This document shows positions 1 to 6,612 of a stretch of DNA of 10,953 nt, piece after piece. How positions within the stretch are numbered: position 1 is the first letter of the stretch; each line of letters opens with the position of its first letter. This DNA comes from an uncultured Clostridia bacterium. Its GTDB lineage: Bacteria > Bacillota > Clostridia > TANB77 > CAG-508. The stretch lies in the NCBI GenBank assembly GCA_947630155.1, contig CANRGM010000035.1, forward strand, positions 1-10,953, in the 5' to 3' direction. The notes under the pieces are model-generated. The model searched no databases and was not told the DNA's origin. It saw nothing but the letters and a program-made list of their open reading frames with translations. The translations under genes and the position numbers were made by a program.

Positions 1-144
1 GTTCAACTAAAATTCGAAGATAATGGTGATGATTATATAGAATATTGCTATGTTTATAAAGTTGATAATAAATTCATTTGTTTTGACTATTGTTATCCAA
101 CAGAATATGAAAATAAGTTTGAGCAAATGGTTAAAAAGGTATAA
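1..144 (+). CDS. C-terminal fragment of an unrecognised protein
   Basis: An open frame enters from the left edge and ends at a TAA at 142-144, giving the last 47 residues of a protein. The fragment is acidic and rich in Tyr, Asp and Glu, with three Cys residues (about residues 16, 27 and 31 of the fragment) and alternating hydrophobic/polar stretches that suggest beta strands followed by a short C-terminal helix. The pattern resembles the tail of small secreted or lipoprotein beta domains in Clostridia, but this is only an impression and I do not recognise the family. It is read in the same direction as the following resolvase gene, 38 bases away, so the two could be cotranscribed. The start, signal sequence and most of the protein lie outside the window. 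Confidence 0.6.
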   Translation, partial: VQLKFEDNGDDYIEYCYVYKVDNKFICFDYCYPTEYENKFEQMVKKV

Positions 145-182
145 TTAAGTTATTATTATTTTGAATATAGGGGGATTATTAA

Positions 183-593
183 ATGGTTTATGAATTCGAA
201 GTTCCTGCTAAAATTATGGGAAAAGGAAGACCTAGAGTAAATAGTTATACAGGACATGTCTATACTCCTACTAAAACCAAAGATTATGAAAGCCTTATAG
301 AACAATATTTCTTATTAAAATATCCAAGATACCAAACTATTGAAGGTAGGGCAAAAGTTACTATTGTAGCCTATTTCGAAGTACCAAAGGCTGTAAATAA
401 AGCACAAAGGGAACAGATGCTAGCTAATACTGTCAGTCCTACCAAAAAACCAGATATTGATAATATAGTTAAGATTGTTTTGGATTCGATGAATAAGCTG
501 GCTTTTAGGGATGATACTCAAATTACCAAAATTGAAGTTGAGAAATATTATTCTGGTGAAGAGAAACTTTATGTTAAAATTGAGGAGTATTGA
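183..593 (+). CDS. rusA: RusA-family crossover junction endodeoxyribonuclease
   Basis: This 136-residue protein has the RusA fold signature. The N-terminus has a GKGRPRV strand-turn (residues 13-19). The acidic catalytic block begins KPDIDN at residues 89-94, with D91 and D93, continues through D101 in VLDSMNK, and ends at D110/D111 in the FRDDTQI segment. RusA enzymes act as homodimers that resolve Holliday junctions, using a cluster of Asp residues to hold Mg2+; those residues are present, so it should be active. The length is close to the usual 120-140 residues. A G-rich ribosome binding site (AGGGGGA, 169-175) lies 7 bases before the ATG. RusA genes often belong to prophages, but no phage gene is visible here, so this may be a domesticated copy or the edge of an element beyond the left end. 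The family is clear; the gene symbol is by homology only. Confidence 0.88.
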   Translation: MVYEFEVPAKIMGKGRPRVNSYTGHVYTPTKTKDYESLIEQYFLLKYPRYQTIEGRAKVTIVAYFEVPKAVNKAQREQMLANTVSPTKKPDIDNIVKIVLDSMNKLAFRDDTQITKIEVEKYYSGEEKLYVKIEEY

Positions 594-671
594 TATTATA
601 GATTTTTAACAATTTGAGCGATTATAAAAATTTTATTTTATTATATATTTATATTTTTAGGAGGTATGTAT

Positions 672-1469
672 ATGAAAACAATTTTAAAAAATGTTTTTTT
701 AATTCTTATTATGTTTGTTTTAATAATTTTATTGTCAGGATGTGGAGATGATACAAATAACTCAAAAGATAATAATAGCAGTAGTAATGGAAATAGTAGT
801 AATAGCAGTTCATCTAATAGTGATAACTCAGATGATTCAGAAGATCAGGTAGACTTGGAATCTATAGATTATAAGGCTAATGCTGAAAAACAAGTTGCAA
901 TGCCTGAGAAAGGAGAAACTATTGCCATATTTCATATAAAAGATTATGGGGATATCAAAGTTAAGTTCTTTAAAGATGCTGCTCCAAAGGCAGTTGAGAA
1001 TTTTATAGAACACAGTAAAAGTGGGTATTATAATGGTTTAACATTCCATAGAGTTATAAAAGATTTTATGATTCAAGGTGGAGATCCTACAGGAACCGGT
1101 TCAGGCGGAGAAAGCATTTGGGGAGAAGATTTTGAAGATGAATTTTCTTATGATTTAGTTCCTTATAGAGGTGCTTTGTGTATGGCAAATGCAGGGGCTG
1201 ATACTAATGGAAGTCAGTTTTTTATTGAACAAGCAGGATATGATGAAGATACTGGAAAAATGTTATCTCAGTATGGTTATCCTAAAGGTTTGATAGAAGC
1301 GTATAAGACTTATGGTGGTAGTATGCATTTATTTTTTGCACATACCGTGTTTGGTCAAGTTATAGAGGGTATGGATGTGGTTGATAAGATTGCTAATACT
1401 AATACTGATGAGAATGATAAGCCTGTAGAGAATGTTGTTATTGAGAGTATTGAGATTACAGAATATTAA
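672..1469 (+). CDS. Lipoprotein peptidyl-prolyl cis-trans isomerase, cyclophilin type
   Basis: This is a 265-residue membrane-anchored cyclophilin that should catalyse proline isomerisation in proteins outside the membrane. Residues 1-20 form a hydrophobic signal peptide ending in the lipobox LSGC, with C24 as the lipidated residue. A low-complexity Ser/Asn/Asp linker covers about 27-58. The cyclophilin domain spans about 82-263. FHRV (125-128) holds the catalytic Arg R127, followed by F132, Q135, MANAG (171-175), F184 and H224. The position equivalent to the cyclosporin-contacting Trp of human CypA is a His (H219). A loop of about 25 residues (190-216) precedes it, as in many Firmicute enzymes. 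I chose the ATG at 672 over the in-frame ATG at 666 because the ribosome binding site AGGAGGT (659-665) touches the earlier one but lies 6 bases before the later one. The gene stands alone, possibly with its own promoter, which I cannot place confidently. Confidence 0.93.
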   Translation: MKTILKNVFLILIMFVLIILLSGCGDDTNNSKDNNSSSNGNSSNSSSSNSDNSDDSEDQVDLESIDYKANAEKQVAMPEKGETIAIFHIKDYGDIKVKFFKDAAPKAVENFIEHSKSGYYNGLTFHRVIKDFMIQGGDPTGTGSGGESIWGEDFEDEFSYDLVPYRGALCMANAGADTNGSQFFIEQAGYDEDTGKMLSQYGYPKGLIEAYKTYGGSMHLFFAHTVFGQVIEGMDVVDKIANTNTDENDKPVENVVIESIEITEY

Positions 1470-1512
1470 TATTTTAATATGTCATACTAGTTAATACTTA
1501 TGTAATAAGCCG

Positions 1513-1585
1513 TAAAATTGGATAGTTATTTAAAAATAGGGGTATATATATTATATTCCTATTTTTACATTACTATCCAATTTTA
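1513..1585. repeat. AT-rich two-part palindrome (hairpin), possible terminator
   Basis: The arms TAAAATTGGATAGT (1513-1526) and ACTATCCAATTTTA (1572-1585) are perfect 14-base complements. After a 4-by-4 internal loop, TAAAAATAGG (1531-1540) pairs perfectly with CCTATTTTTA (1558-1567), leaving a 17-base AT loop. It lies 43 bases after the cyclophilin stop and 72 bases before the zinc operon promoter, so it may end cyclophilin transcription. However, it lacks the compact GC-rich stem and strong T-run of a standard intrinsic terminator. A small palindromic repeat element is an equally good reading. Confidence 0.6.
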
Positions 1586-1657
1586 ATACTCTATAGAATT
1601 TTCTTATGTGAAAGGTGTTAAACGGTAACTATAATTTGTGAATTTATAATAAGAGTA

Positions 1658-1686
1658 TTGACTTAATTGCATAAAAGTGATAAAAT
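1658..1686 (+). promoter_or_regulatory. Sigma-A-type promoter of the fur-znu operon
   Basis: A -35 box TTGACT (1658-1663) and a -10 box TAAAAT (1681-1686) are separated by exactly 17 bases. A TG one base upstream of the -10 (1678-1679) gives an extended -10. The promoter lies 34 bases before the repressor's TTG start, and its -10 runs into the palindromic operator. No other promoter-like match is seen before znuA, znuC or znuB, so it probably drives all four genes. Confidence 0.72.
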
Positions 1687-1700
1687 GAAACTTAGTTTCA
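1686..1700. promoter_or_regulatory. Fur-family 7-1-7 operator (likely Zur box)
   Basis: The sequence TGAAACT-T-AGTTTCA is a perfect 7-1-7 inverted repeat, the geometry of Fur, Zur and PerR boxes. It overlaps the last base of the -10 box and the expected transcription start, so a bound dimer would block initiation. The repressor encoded just downstream is the obvious ligand and the operon carries zinc uptake genes, so I infer a zinc-responsive autoregulated operator. The exact base sequence differs from the Bacillus subtilis Zur consensus, so the metal assignment rests on context. Confidence 0.7.
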
Positions 1701-1719
1701 AATTGAGAGGTGAGAATAT

Positions 1720-2139
1720 TTGAAAAATAGGTATAATACTAAACAAAGGGAAAAGATTTTAAGTTATTTGAAGGAAAATAGAGATTCAAACATTACAGCT
1801 GAGGAGATATTAGCTCATTTTAATTTAGAAAATAATGATGGGATAGGAAAGTCTACTGTATATAGGTATTTAAATGATTTAGTAAAACAAAATATAGTTA
1901 AGAAATATATGGTAGAGAATCGTAATTGTAGTTGTTATCAATATATAGAGGACCAAAATTGTTCTGAACATTATCATTTGAAGTGTGAGAAGTGTAATAA
2001 AATTATACATTTGGAGTGCGAAGAGTTTGAAAATGTTAGAAATCATATTTCAAAAGAACATGATTTTGAGTTGGATAGTGTGAAGACAATTTTGTATGGT
2101 TTGTGTAAAGATTGCAGAAAGGAGACATGTGCTAAGTAA
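1720..2139 (+). CDS. zur: Fur-family metalloregulator, probable zinc uptake repressor (Zur)
   Basis: This 139-residue protein has the Fur-family layout. An N-terminal winged helix-turn-helix domain (about 1-70) includes the recognition segment KSTVYRYLNDL (44-54). A metal-binding dimerisation domain carries H84 and H86 (in HYHLKC), C89 and C92, and a second CxxC at C129/C132. The two CxxC pairs form the structural Zn site known in the family; H84, H86, H97, C100 and H114 are candidate sensory ligands. The start is TTG at 1720, supported by AGAGGTGA (1706-1713) with 6-base spacing; no ATG fits. It is the first gene of an operon with znuA, znuC and znuB and lies directly behind a 7-1-7 operator, which favours Zur over iron Fur or PerR. 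It should bind DNA with zinc and shut off zinc import and its own synthesis. The family is certain; the metal is inferred. Confidence 0.87.
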   Translation: MKNRYNTKQREKILSYLKENRDSNITAEEILAHFNLENNDGIGKSTVYRYLNDLVKQNIVKKYMVENRNCSCYQYIEDQNCSEHYHLKCEKCNKIIHLECEEFENVRNHISKEHDFELDSVKTILYGLCKDCRKETCAK

Positions 2140-2147
2140 TTTTTAGC

Positions 2148-2249
2148 ATGGATGAGAGAATGAAGAGAAATATAGCTTTTTTATTAGTAGTAACTTTAAT
2201 ATTTTCGGTTTTTGTAGTAATAATTTCGAATATAGTTCGGAGTGGATAA
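2148..2249 (+). other. Detached signal/anchor segment of ZnuA in another frame
   Basis: Between the repressor and the ZnuA body a short open frame begins at ATG 2148 or ATG 2160 and ends at TAA 2247-2249. From 2160 it encodes 29 residues: MKRN, then about 20 hydrophobic residues, then a short SNIVRSG end. This is a typical export signal or membrane anchor, exactly where a solute-binding protein needs one. It overlaps the GTG that opens the ZnuA body (2242) but is in the preceding frame. Skipping one base near 2236-2247 would fuse the two into one normal-length precursor of about 330 residues. There is no clear lipobox Cys, so the original may have been an uncleaved anchor. A weak ribosome binding site (GGATGAG, 2150-2156) precedes ATG 2160. 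Confidence 0.6.
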
Positions 2250-3162
2250 TAAAAAGTCAGATGATAAGGTGGAGGTTATTGCAACATTATTTCCGCAATA
2301 TGATTTTGTAAAACAAATAGGTGGGGATAAAGTAAATGTAACTTTGTTGTTACCTCCAGGGGCAGAGAGCCATACTTATGAACCTACTCCACAAGATATG
2401 ATTAAAATTGATGAATCTGATTTGTTTGTGTATACAGGTGAAGAGATGGAACCATGGGCAAGTAGTTTGATTTCAGGTATGGAAAAAGAGATTAATGTTT
2501 TAGATTTATCTACAACTGTAGATTTAATAAATGTGGAGAAATTTGAAGAAGAACATGGTTATGAAACAGATGAGACACATGAAGAAAATGATAATAAAGA
2601 TGATAATCATGCTGATACAGATGAACATCATCATTCATATGATCCACATATATGGTTAAATCCATTATATGCAATTCAAATGATACGAAGTATTGAAAAT
2701 GAATTGTGCCAAGTAGATCCTGAAAATGAAGAGTTTTATAGGAATAATTCAAATGAATATATAAATCAAATTGAATTATTAGATGCTGAGATTGAACAGA
2801 CTGTAAATAGTTCTAGGACAAGGAAAATTGCATTTGGAGGGGCTTTTGCATATTCGTACTTTATAGAAAGATATGATTTAGAGTTTGTTACTGCTTACCA
2901 GGCTTGTGGGGAAAATACAGAGCCAAGTACAAAGCAGGTTAAGGATGTTATTGATTATATCAAGGAAAATAAGTTGCCAGTGATTTTTTACAAAGAATAT
3001 ACTAATGGGAATGTAGCAAGGACGATTTCAGAAGAAACTGGTGCAAAAATGCTGGTTTTTAATACAGTTCATAATTTATCTAAGGAAGAAATTGAAAATG
3101 GTGCAAGTTATGTAAGCATAATGAGGCAGAATTTGGCTAATTTAAAGGAAGCATTGAAATAA
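2242..3162 (+). CDS. znuA: Zinc ABC transporter substrate-binding protein, mature body
   Basis: This 306-residue frame carries the whole mature part of a cluster 9 (ZnuA/AdcA type) metal-binding protein, which captures Zn2+ outside the membrane and hands it to ZnuB. Visible features are the N-terminal strand VIATLFPQYDFVKQIGG (12-28), the ligand H44 in AESHTYEPTP, an acidic His-rich loop (about 105-132), and DPHIWLNP with ligand H136. The usual third His region (SHxAFGY in classical members) reads FGGAFAYSYF (198-207) without His; E227 and H277 are conserved-looking alternatives. The only start in this frame is a GTG at 2242 without a proper ribosome binding site and without a signal peptide. 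The signal lies just upstream in another frame, so the gene is frameshifted, mis-sequenced, or translated by recoding or coupling. It sits 25 bases before znuC. Confidence 0.85.
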   Translation: MDNKKSDDKVEVIATLFPQYDFVKQIGGDKVNVTLLLPPGAESHTYEPTPQDMIKIDESDLFVYTGEEMEPWASSLISGMEKEINVLDLSTTVDLINVEKFEEEHGYETDETHEENDNKDDNHADTDEHHHSYDPHIWLNPLYAIQMIRSIENELCQVDPENEEFYRNNSNEYINQIELLDAEIEQTVNSSRTRKIAFGGAFAYSYFIERYDLEFVTAYQACGENTEPSTKQVKDVIDYIKENKLPVIFYKEYTNGNVARTISEETGAKMLVFNTVHNLSKEEIENGASYVSIMRQNLANLKEALK

Positions 3163-3187
3163 TTGTGCAAGAAAGGAAAATATAAAA

Positions 3188-3853
3188 ATGAATATAATAG
3201 AAATAAAAAATTTAACAACCACATATAATGGCCACACCGCAATAAAAGACATATCCTTTAATGTAAAAAAAGGAGAATATATATGTCTTATTGGAGCAAA
3301 TGGCTCAGGAAAAAGTACACTAATAAAAACAATAGTAGGTCTAAACAAAAAAGATTCCGGAGAAATAGTAAAAAATATTACTCCAGATAAAATCTCATAC
3401 CTAGCCCAAAATAACCTAACAGACATAGATTTCCCAGCAATCGGAAAAGAAATTATTATGACAGGTGTACAAAAACGAAAAAGCCTACCGTTCTATAAAA
3501 AAGAGGACTACCAGAATTTTAACGAGGTATGCAAGTTATTAGATATAGATAGCATAATAAATAAACAAATATCAGACCTTTCCGGCGGTCAAAGACAGCG
3601 TATTATGCTTGCAAGGGCTTTAATAAGAAAGCCTGAACTACTTATATTGGATGAGCCATGTAGTGGTCTTGATGTAAATATTACAAAAGAGTTTTATGAG
3701 ATTTTAAACAAACTAAATAAAGAACAGGGGTTAACTATAATAATGGCAACTCATGATTTGGATGAGGTTAAGTCATCTGATGTAAGGGTTATTTGTTTAG
3801 CTACCACTATCAAGTTTGATGGCGATATAAATAATTGGAAAGAAGGGGAATAA
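3188..3853 (+). CDS. znuC: Zinc ABC transporter ATP-binding protein
   Basis: This 221-residue ATPase has a complete ABC domain: Walker A GANGSGKST (36-44), Q-loop Q74, signature LSGGQ (131-135), Walker B LLILDEP (151-157), D-loop SGLD (159-162) and switch H189. It should dimerise on the cytoplasmic face of ZnuB and power zinc import. Its position between znuA and znuB fixes the substrate class as Zn2+ (or Mn2+, since the two systems are closely related). AAAGGA (3172-3177) lies 10 bases before the ATG, and the end is 2 bases before the znuB ATG, so translation is probably coupled. The first 350-400 bases use more C-ending and CTA codons than the rest of the gene and its neighbours, which may reflect a mosaic origin. 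It is slightly shorter than typical ZnuC (about 230-250). Confidence 0.92.
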   Translation: MNIIEIKNLTTTYNGHTAIKDISFNVKKGEYICLIGANGSGKSTLIKTIVGLNKKDSGEIVKNITPDKISYLAQNNLTDIDFPAIGKEIIMTGVQKRKSLPFYKKEDYQNFNEVCKLLDIDSIINKQISDLSGGQRQRIMLARALIRKPELLILDEPCSGLDVNITKEFYEILNKLNKEQGLTIIMATHDLDEVKSSDVRVICLATTIKFDGDINNWKEGE

Positions 3854-3855
3854 GA

Positions 3856-4665
3856 ATGGAGTTTTTCATTAGTTTATTGCAATACCCATTTATGCAAAGA
3901 GCGTTAATTTGTGGTATAGCAATTTCATTTTGTGCTGCTTTAATAGGTGTTATTTTAGTACTAAAAAGATATTCTATGATAGGTCATGGATTAGGTGAAG
4001 TGGGTTTTGCAGCTTTATCTTTGGCTTTAGTGCTTAATTTACCACAAATGTATATTTCAATTCCAATTGTAATTGTTGCTTCATTCATTATATTAGTAAT
4101 TAGTCAAAAAAAGGGTGAGTCAGGAGATATAACGATTGCGTTGGTTTCAACAAGTGCATTGGCTTTTGGCGTTATTATTACTGCTTTGTCAAAAGGGTTT
4201 AATATTGATGTTTATAATTACATGTTTGGAAGTATTTTAACTATGTCTACTGGTGATGTAGTTATTAGCGTATGTTTGTCTGTACTACTTGTAATTGCAT
4301 TTGTATTCTTTTACAATAGATTGTTTATGATTACTTATGATGAAAATTATGCGAAAGTGTGTGGGATTAGTGTTACTTTTTACCAGTTTTTGATTGCTTT
4401 ATTTACAGCTTTAGTTGTTGTTATTGGTATGAGAATGATGGGTACTTTGTTGATCTCTAGTTTAATTGTGTTTCCTGCTATTATTGCTAGAAGGTTGACA
4501 CACTCATTTAAGGAGATGGCTGTGATGTCTGTGGCGATTTCGATTTTGTGCTTCTTGTTTGGGTTGGTGATCTCTTCTTTGGTGAATTTGCCTACAGGGG
4601 CTTGTATTGTTGTGGTTTATTTGGTTGTGTTGTTGATTAGTAGGGTTTTTGGATTACTCAATTAA
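3856..4665 (+). CDS. znuB: Zinc ABC transporter permease (ABC-3 family)
   Basis: This 269-residue integral membrane protein belongs to the ABC-3 family that forms the channel for Zn2+ or Mn2+ import. About eight hydrophobic spans are visible, for example at about 17-36, 50-62, 66-84, 94-112, 132-153, 174-191, 196-210 and 222-265 (the last probably two spans). The motif KRYSMIGHGLGEVGFAAL (37-54) corresponds to the conserved SMxGDxxSH region of the family, here with His replacing the usual Asp. ATG 3856 is preferred over an in-frame TTG at 3835 because AAGGGG (3843-3848) lies 7 bases before it. It is the last gene of the zur-znuACB operon. The stop is only 15 bases from the stop of the convergent U32 gene, and I see no clear terminator hairpin between them. 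Confidence 0.92.
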   Translation: MEFFISLLQYPFMQRALICGIAISFCAALIGVILVLKRYSMIGHGLGEVGFAALSLALVLNLPQMYISIPIVIVASFIILVISQKKGESGDITIALVSTSALAFGVIITALSKGFNIDVYNYMFGSILTMSTGDVVISVCLSVLLVIAFVFFYNRLFMITYDENYAKVCGISVTFYQFLIALFTALVVVIGMRMMGTLLISSLIVFPAIIARRLTHSFKEMAVMSVAISILCFLFGLVISSLVNLPTGACIVVVYLVVLLISRVFGLLN

Positions 4666-4680
4666 AAAGTTTTTTGGGCT

Positions 4681-6612
4681 TTATACTATTCTGTTGAAAT
4701 TTCCATTTGTATATTCAGTGCCTTCTAAAAACTCTCCATTTTTAAATATTTTTACAATTTCGCAAATATCCTTGATATCTTCATCTATAAAATCAAGTCT
4801 TATGCAGTCTACATTTAAGTCGTTAGAATAAATACTGGTTTTTTTGCTATTAAAAATAGTGGTAGTTTTAGAGAATGAGTCTGGTATTATTCTAAAGTTC
4901 ATATTTAGTCTATCTTTAAGGTAATATTCTTGATTTTGATTGCTACAGTTGTAATTACATTTTTGTAAACAGTTGTTACTTTTAGAAAGTAAACAATAGT
5001 TTGTTGTCATAACAGGTGTGTTTCCATATACAATTGCTTCTGTTTTTGCTTTAGAAGTAATAGATGATAGAGTGGATTTATCAAGCTCAGGTGATAGTGT
5101 GATACATGATATATGTAGGTTTTCTAATTCTTGTATAGTATAATTGTTGTATACATTCATGGTATAATTTGATATTAATTCATAGTCATTTGTATAATCT
5201 TGTAATAAGTGGATTTGTGATATATTTGATATTACAAATCCTTTTATAGAATATGTTGTCAATATTTTGTCTAAACTTTTGCATACCTGTTTAATAACAG
5301 AGTCTTTCATAATAGATGGCATATAAATATATGTATCTGCAATATTAGTTATTTCGAGAATTTTTGGCGCGAATTGTGGCATATAAAAGTATTTTAGCGG
5401 TATGTAAATTCTATCTACATTTTTTAGTTTAGAGTATTCAAAATCTGTTTTAAGGATATTTAGCAGAATGGAAATACTTTTATTTATATTGTTTTTAATA
5501 ATGTTATTATTGTAATCTTGATAATTGATATCACATTTTCTATGAATTCTATCTAGCAAAATTTCCTCTAATTTACTAACACAATCCCTGCGTAGCTGAT
5601 TTAATTGGCTAATACTTGGGATATATAAATTGTCATCCAAATCTACATCAATATTTGCAAATTCAAAAGGAGTACCTCCAAGTTTGTTAATTTGATCTAT
5701 AATTCTTTCCTTAGTTATTGGCGAATTAATTGCATTAACTGGGATCAAGTCTGATGTAATTGTAAAGTCTAAATTTTTATATAATGGTGACGAATTTGCA
5801 TTACTACTCAAAACAGAATTACTACTACTATTAACTGTGTCAATATCATCAGTAAAAATTCTCATAGCAACTGGAGTATTATGGTGAATAGTAATTTTAC
5901 AATTTATTTTTATCTTGATATTTTCATTATTTAGATAATCATTTGTGATGGTATTAAGTCTTTTAGAACTCATCTTGAAAATTCTATCATTTACAGAAAT
6001 TTTGCCTTTTATTCTACCAATTTTTACAATATCACCTTTTTTGGCAGAAGGGGTATTGTGTTTGTTTATCATTAATTCAGATATAGTGTAAGTTCCAGTT
6101 TCTTTTTCAAGGCTAACAGTATCACCAATAGAAAGTTCATCCTGTAATTTTAATGTTATATATCCCTTGTTGCTATTAAAATTTGAAACTGTTCCTAAGG
6201 GTATTCCCATATTATTTGATTTGTTTTTATATATTAAATTAGAATTAGGCTCAGGGGCAAGATACCCTGTAGAAAAACCACCACGATTGAATACTTGTAG
6301 CAAGTCTTTTCTATCAGCCTCTTCAATGATATAAGGCTTGTCTGATTGTGCTAAATCTATATATTTTCTGTAAATTCTAGTTACTGTAGATACATATTCA
6401 GGATTTTTTAATCTCCCTTCAATTTTAAAACATGTTACTCCTAAATCTACTAAAGTAGGGAGTAGGTCTAAAGAACACAAATCTCTTGGGCTTAATAGGT
6501 AGCCTTTATCAAGTGTTTCTGTATTTTCAGATTCATATTCTTTTTTTATTAATTCATAAGGTAATCTACAAGGTTGGGCACATTTACCACGATTTCCGTG
6601 AACGACCACCAA
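4681..6612 (-). CDS. U32 family peptidase, C-terminal part (frameshifted gene)
   Basis: This frame encodes the larger part of a U32 protein. True homology starts at GNRGKCAQPCRLPYEL, just after a short meaningless lead (MVVVH) that results from reading the end of the upstream fragment in the wrong frame; the nominal TTG start at 6612 is therefore probably not used. The following FKIEGRLKNPEYV region and conserved Cys residues are standard for U32. About 150 residues in, the protein passes into a beta-rich, DUF3656-like region, and it ends with a Cys cluster (CNYNC and flanking Cys) and an RLDFIDED plus EYTNGNF tail typical of long U32 members. Joined to the upstream fragment, the product would be about 827 residues. 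Characterised U32 relatives (TrhP, RlhA) hydroxylate tRNA or rRNA rather than acting as classical peptidases; a similar RNA-modification role is inferred. Confidence 0.82.
   Translation of the reverse strand: MVVVHGNRGKCAQPCRLPYELIKKEYESENTETLDKGYLLSPRDLCSLDLLPTLVDLGVTCFKIEGRLKNPEYVSTVTRIYRKYIDLAQSDKPYIIEEADRKDLLQVFNRGGFSTGYLAPEPNSNLIYKNKSNNMGIPLGTVSNFNSNKGYITLKLQDELSIGDTVSLEKETGTYTISELMINKHNTPSAKKGDIVKIGRIKGKISVNDRIFKMSSKRLNTITNDYLNNENIKIKINCKITIHHNTPVAMRIFTDDIDTVNSSSNSVLSSNANSSPLYKNLDFTITSDLIPVNAINSPITKERIIDQINKLGGTPFEFANIDVDLDDNLYIPSISQLNQLRRDCVSKLEEILLDRIHRKCDINYQDYNNNIIKNNINKSISILLNILKTDFEYSKLKNVDRIYIPLKYFYMPQFAPKILEITNIADTYIYMPSIMKDSVIKQVCKSLDKILTTYSIKGFVISNISQIHLLQDYTNDYELISNYTMNVYNNYTIQELENLHISCITLSPELDKSTLSSITSKAKTEAIVYGNTPVMTTNYCLLSKSNNCLQKCNYNCSNQNQEYYLKDRLNMNFRIIPDSFSKTTTIFNSKKTSIYSNDLNVDCIRLDFIDEDIKDICEIVKIFKNGEFLEGTEYTNGNFNRIV

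Noticed and set aside
767..850. Tandem repeat or microsatellite in the cyclophilin gene
   Set aside because: The AGT/AAT/AGC-rich stretch is an irregular Ser/Asn linker after the lipobox, not a repeat with a fixed unit.
2236..2250. RF2-style programmed +1 frameshift in znuA
   Set aside because: No CTT-TGA-like slippery site is present; the frame-0 end is GGA TAA, where slippage would give poor codon-anticodon pairing. Kept only as a possibility to test.
2510..2752. Minus-strand open frame inside znuA
   Set aside because: It is the antisense shadow of the Asp/His-rich loop of ZnuA, with no ribosome binding site and an implausible His/Tyr-rich composition.
3142..3426. Minus-strand open frame at the start of znuC
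   Set aside because: It lies antisense to the Walker A region of an intact ABC ATPase; its openness follows from the codon bias of znuC there.
4649..4831. Short plus-strand open frame after znuB
   Set aside because: It overlaps the znuB end and runs antisense through the conserved C-terminus of the U32 gene; no ribosome binding site or domain.
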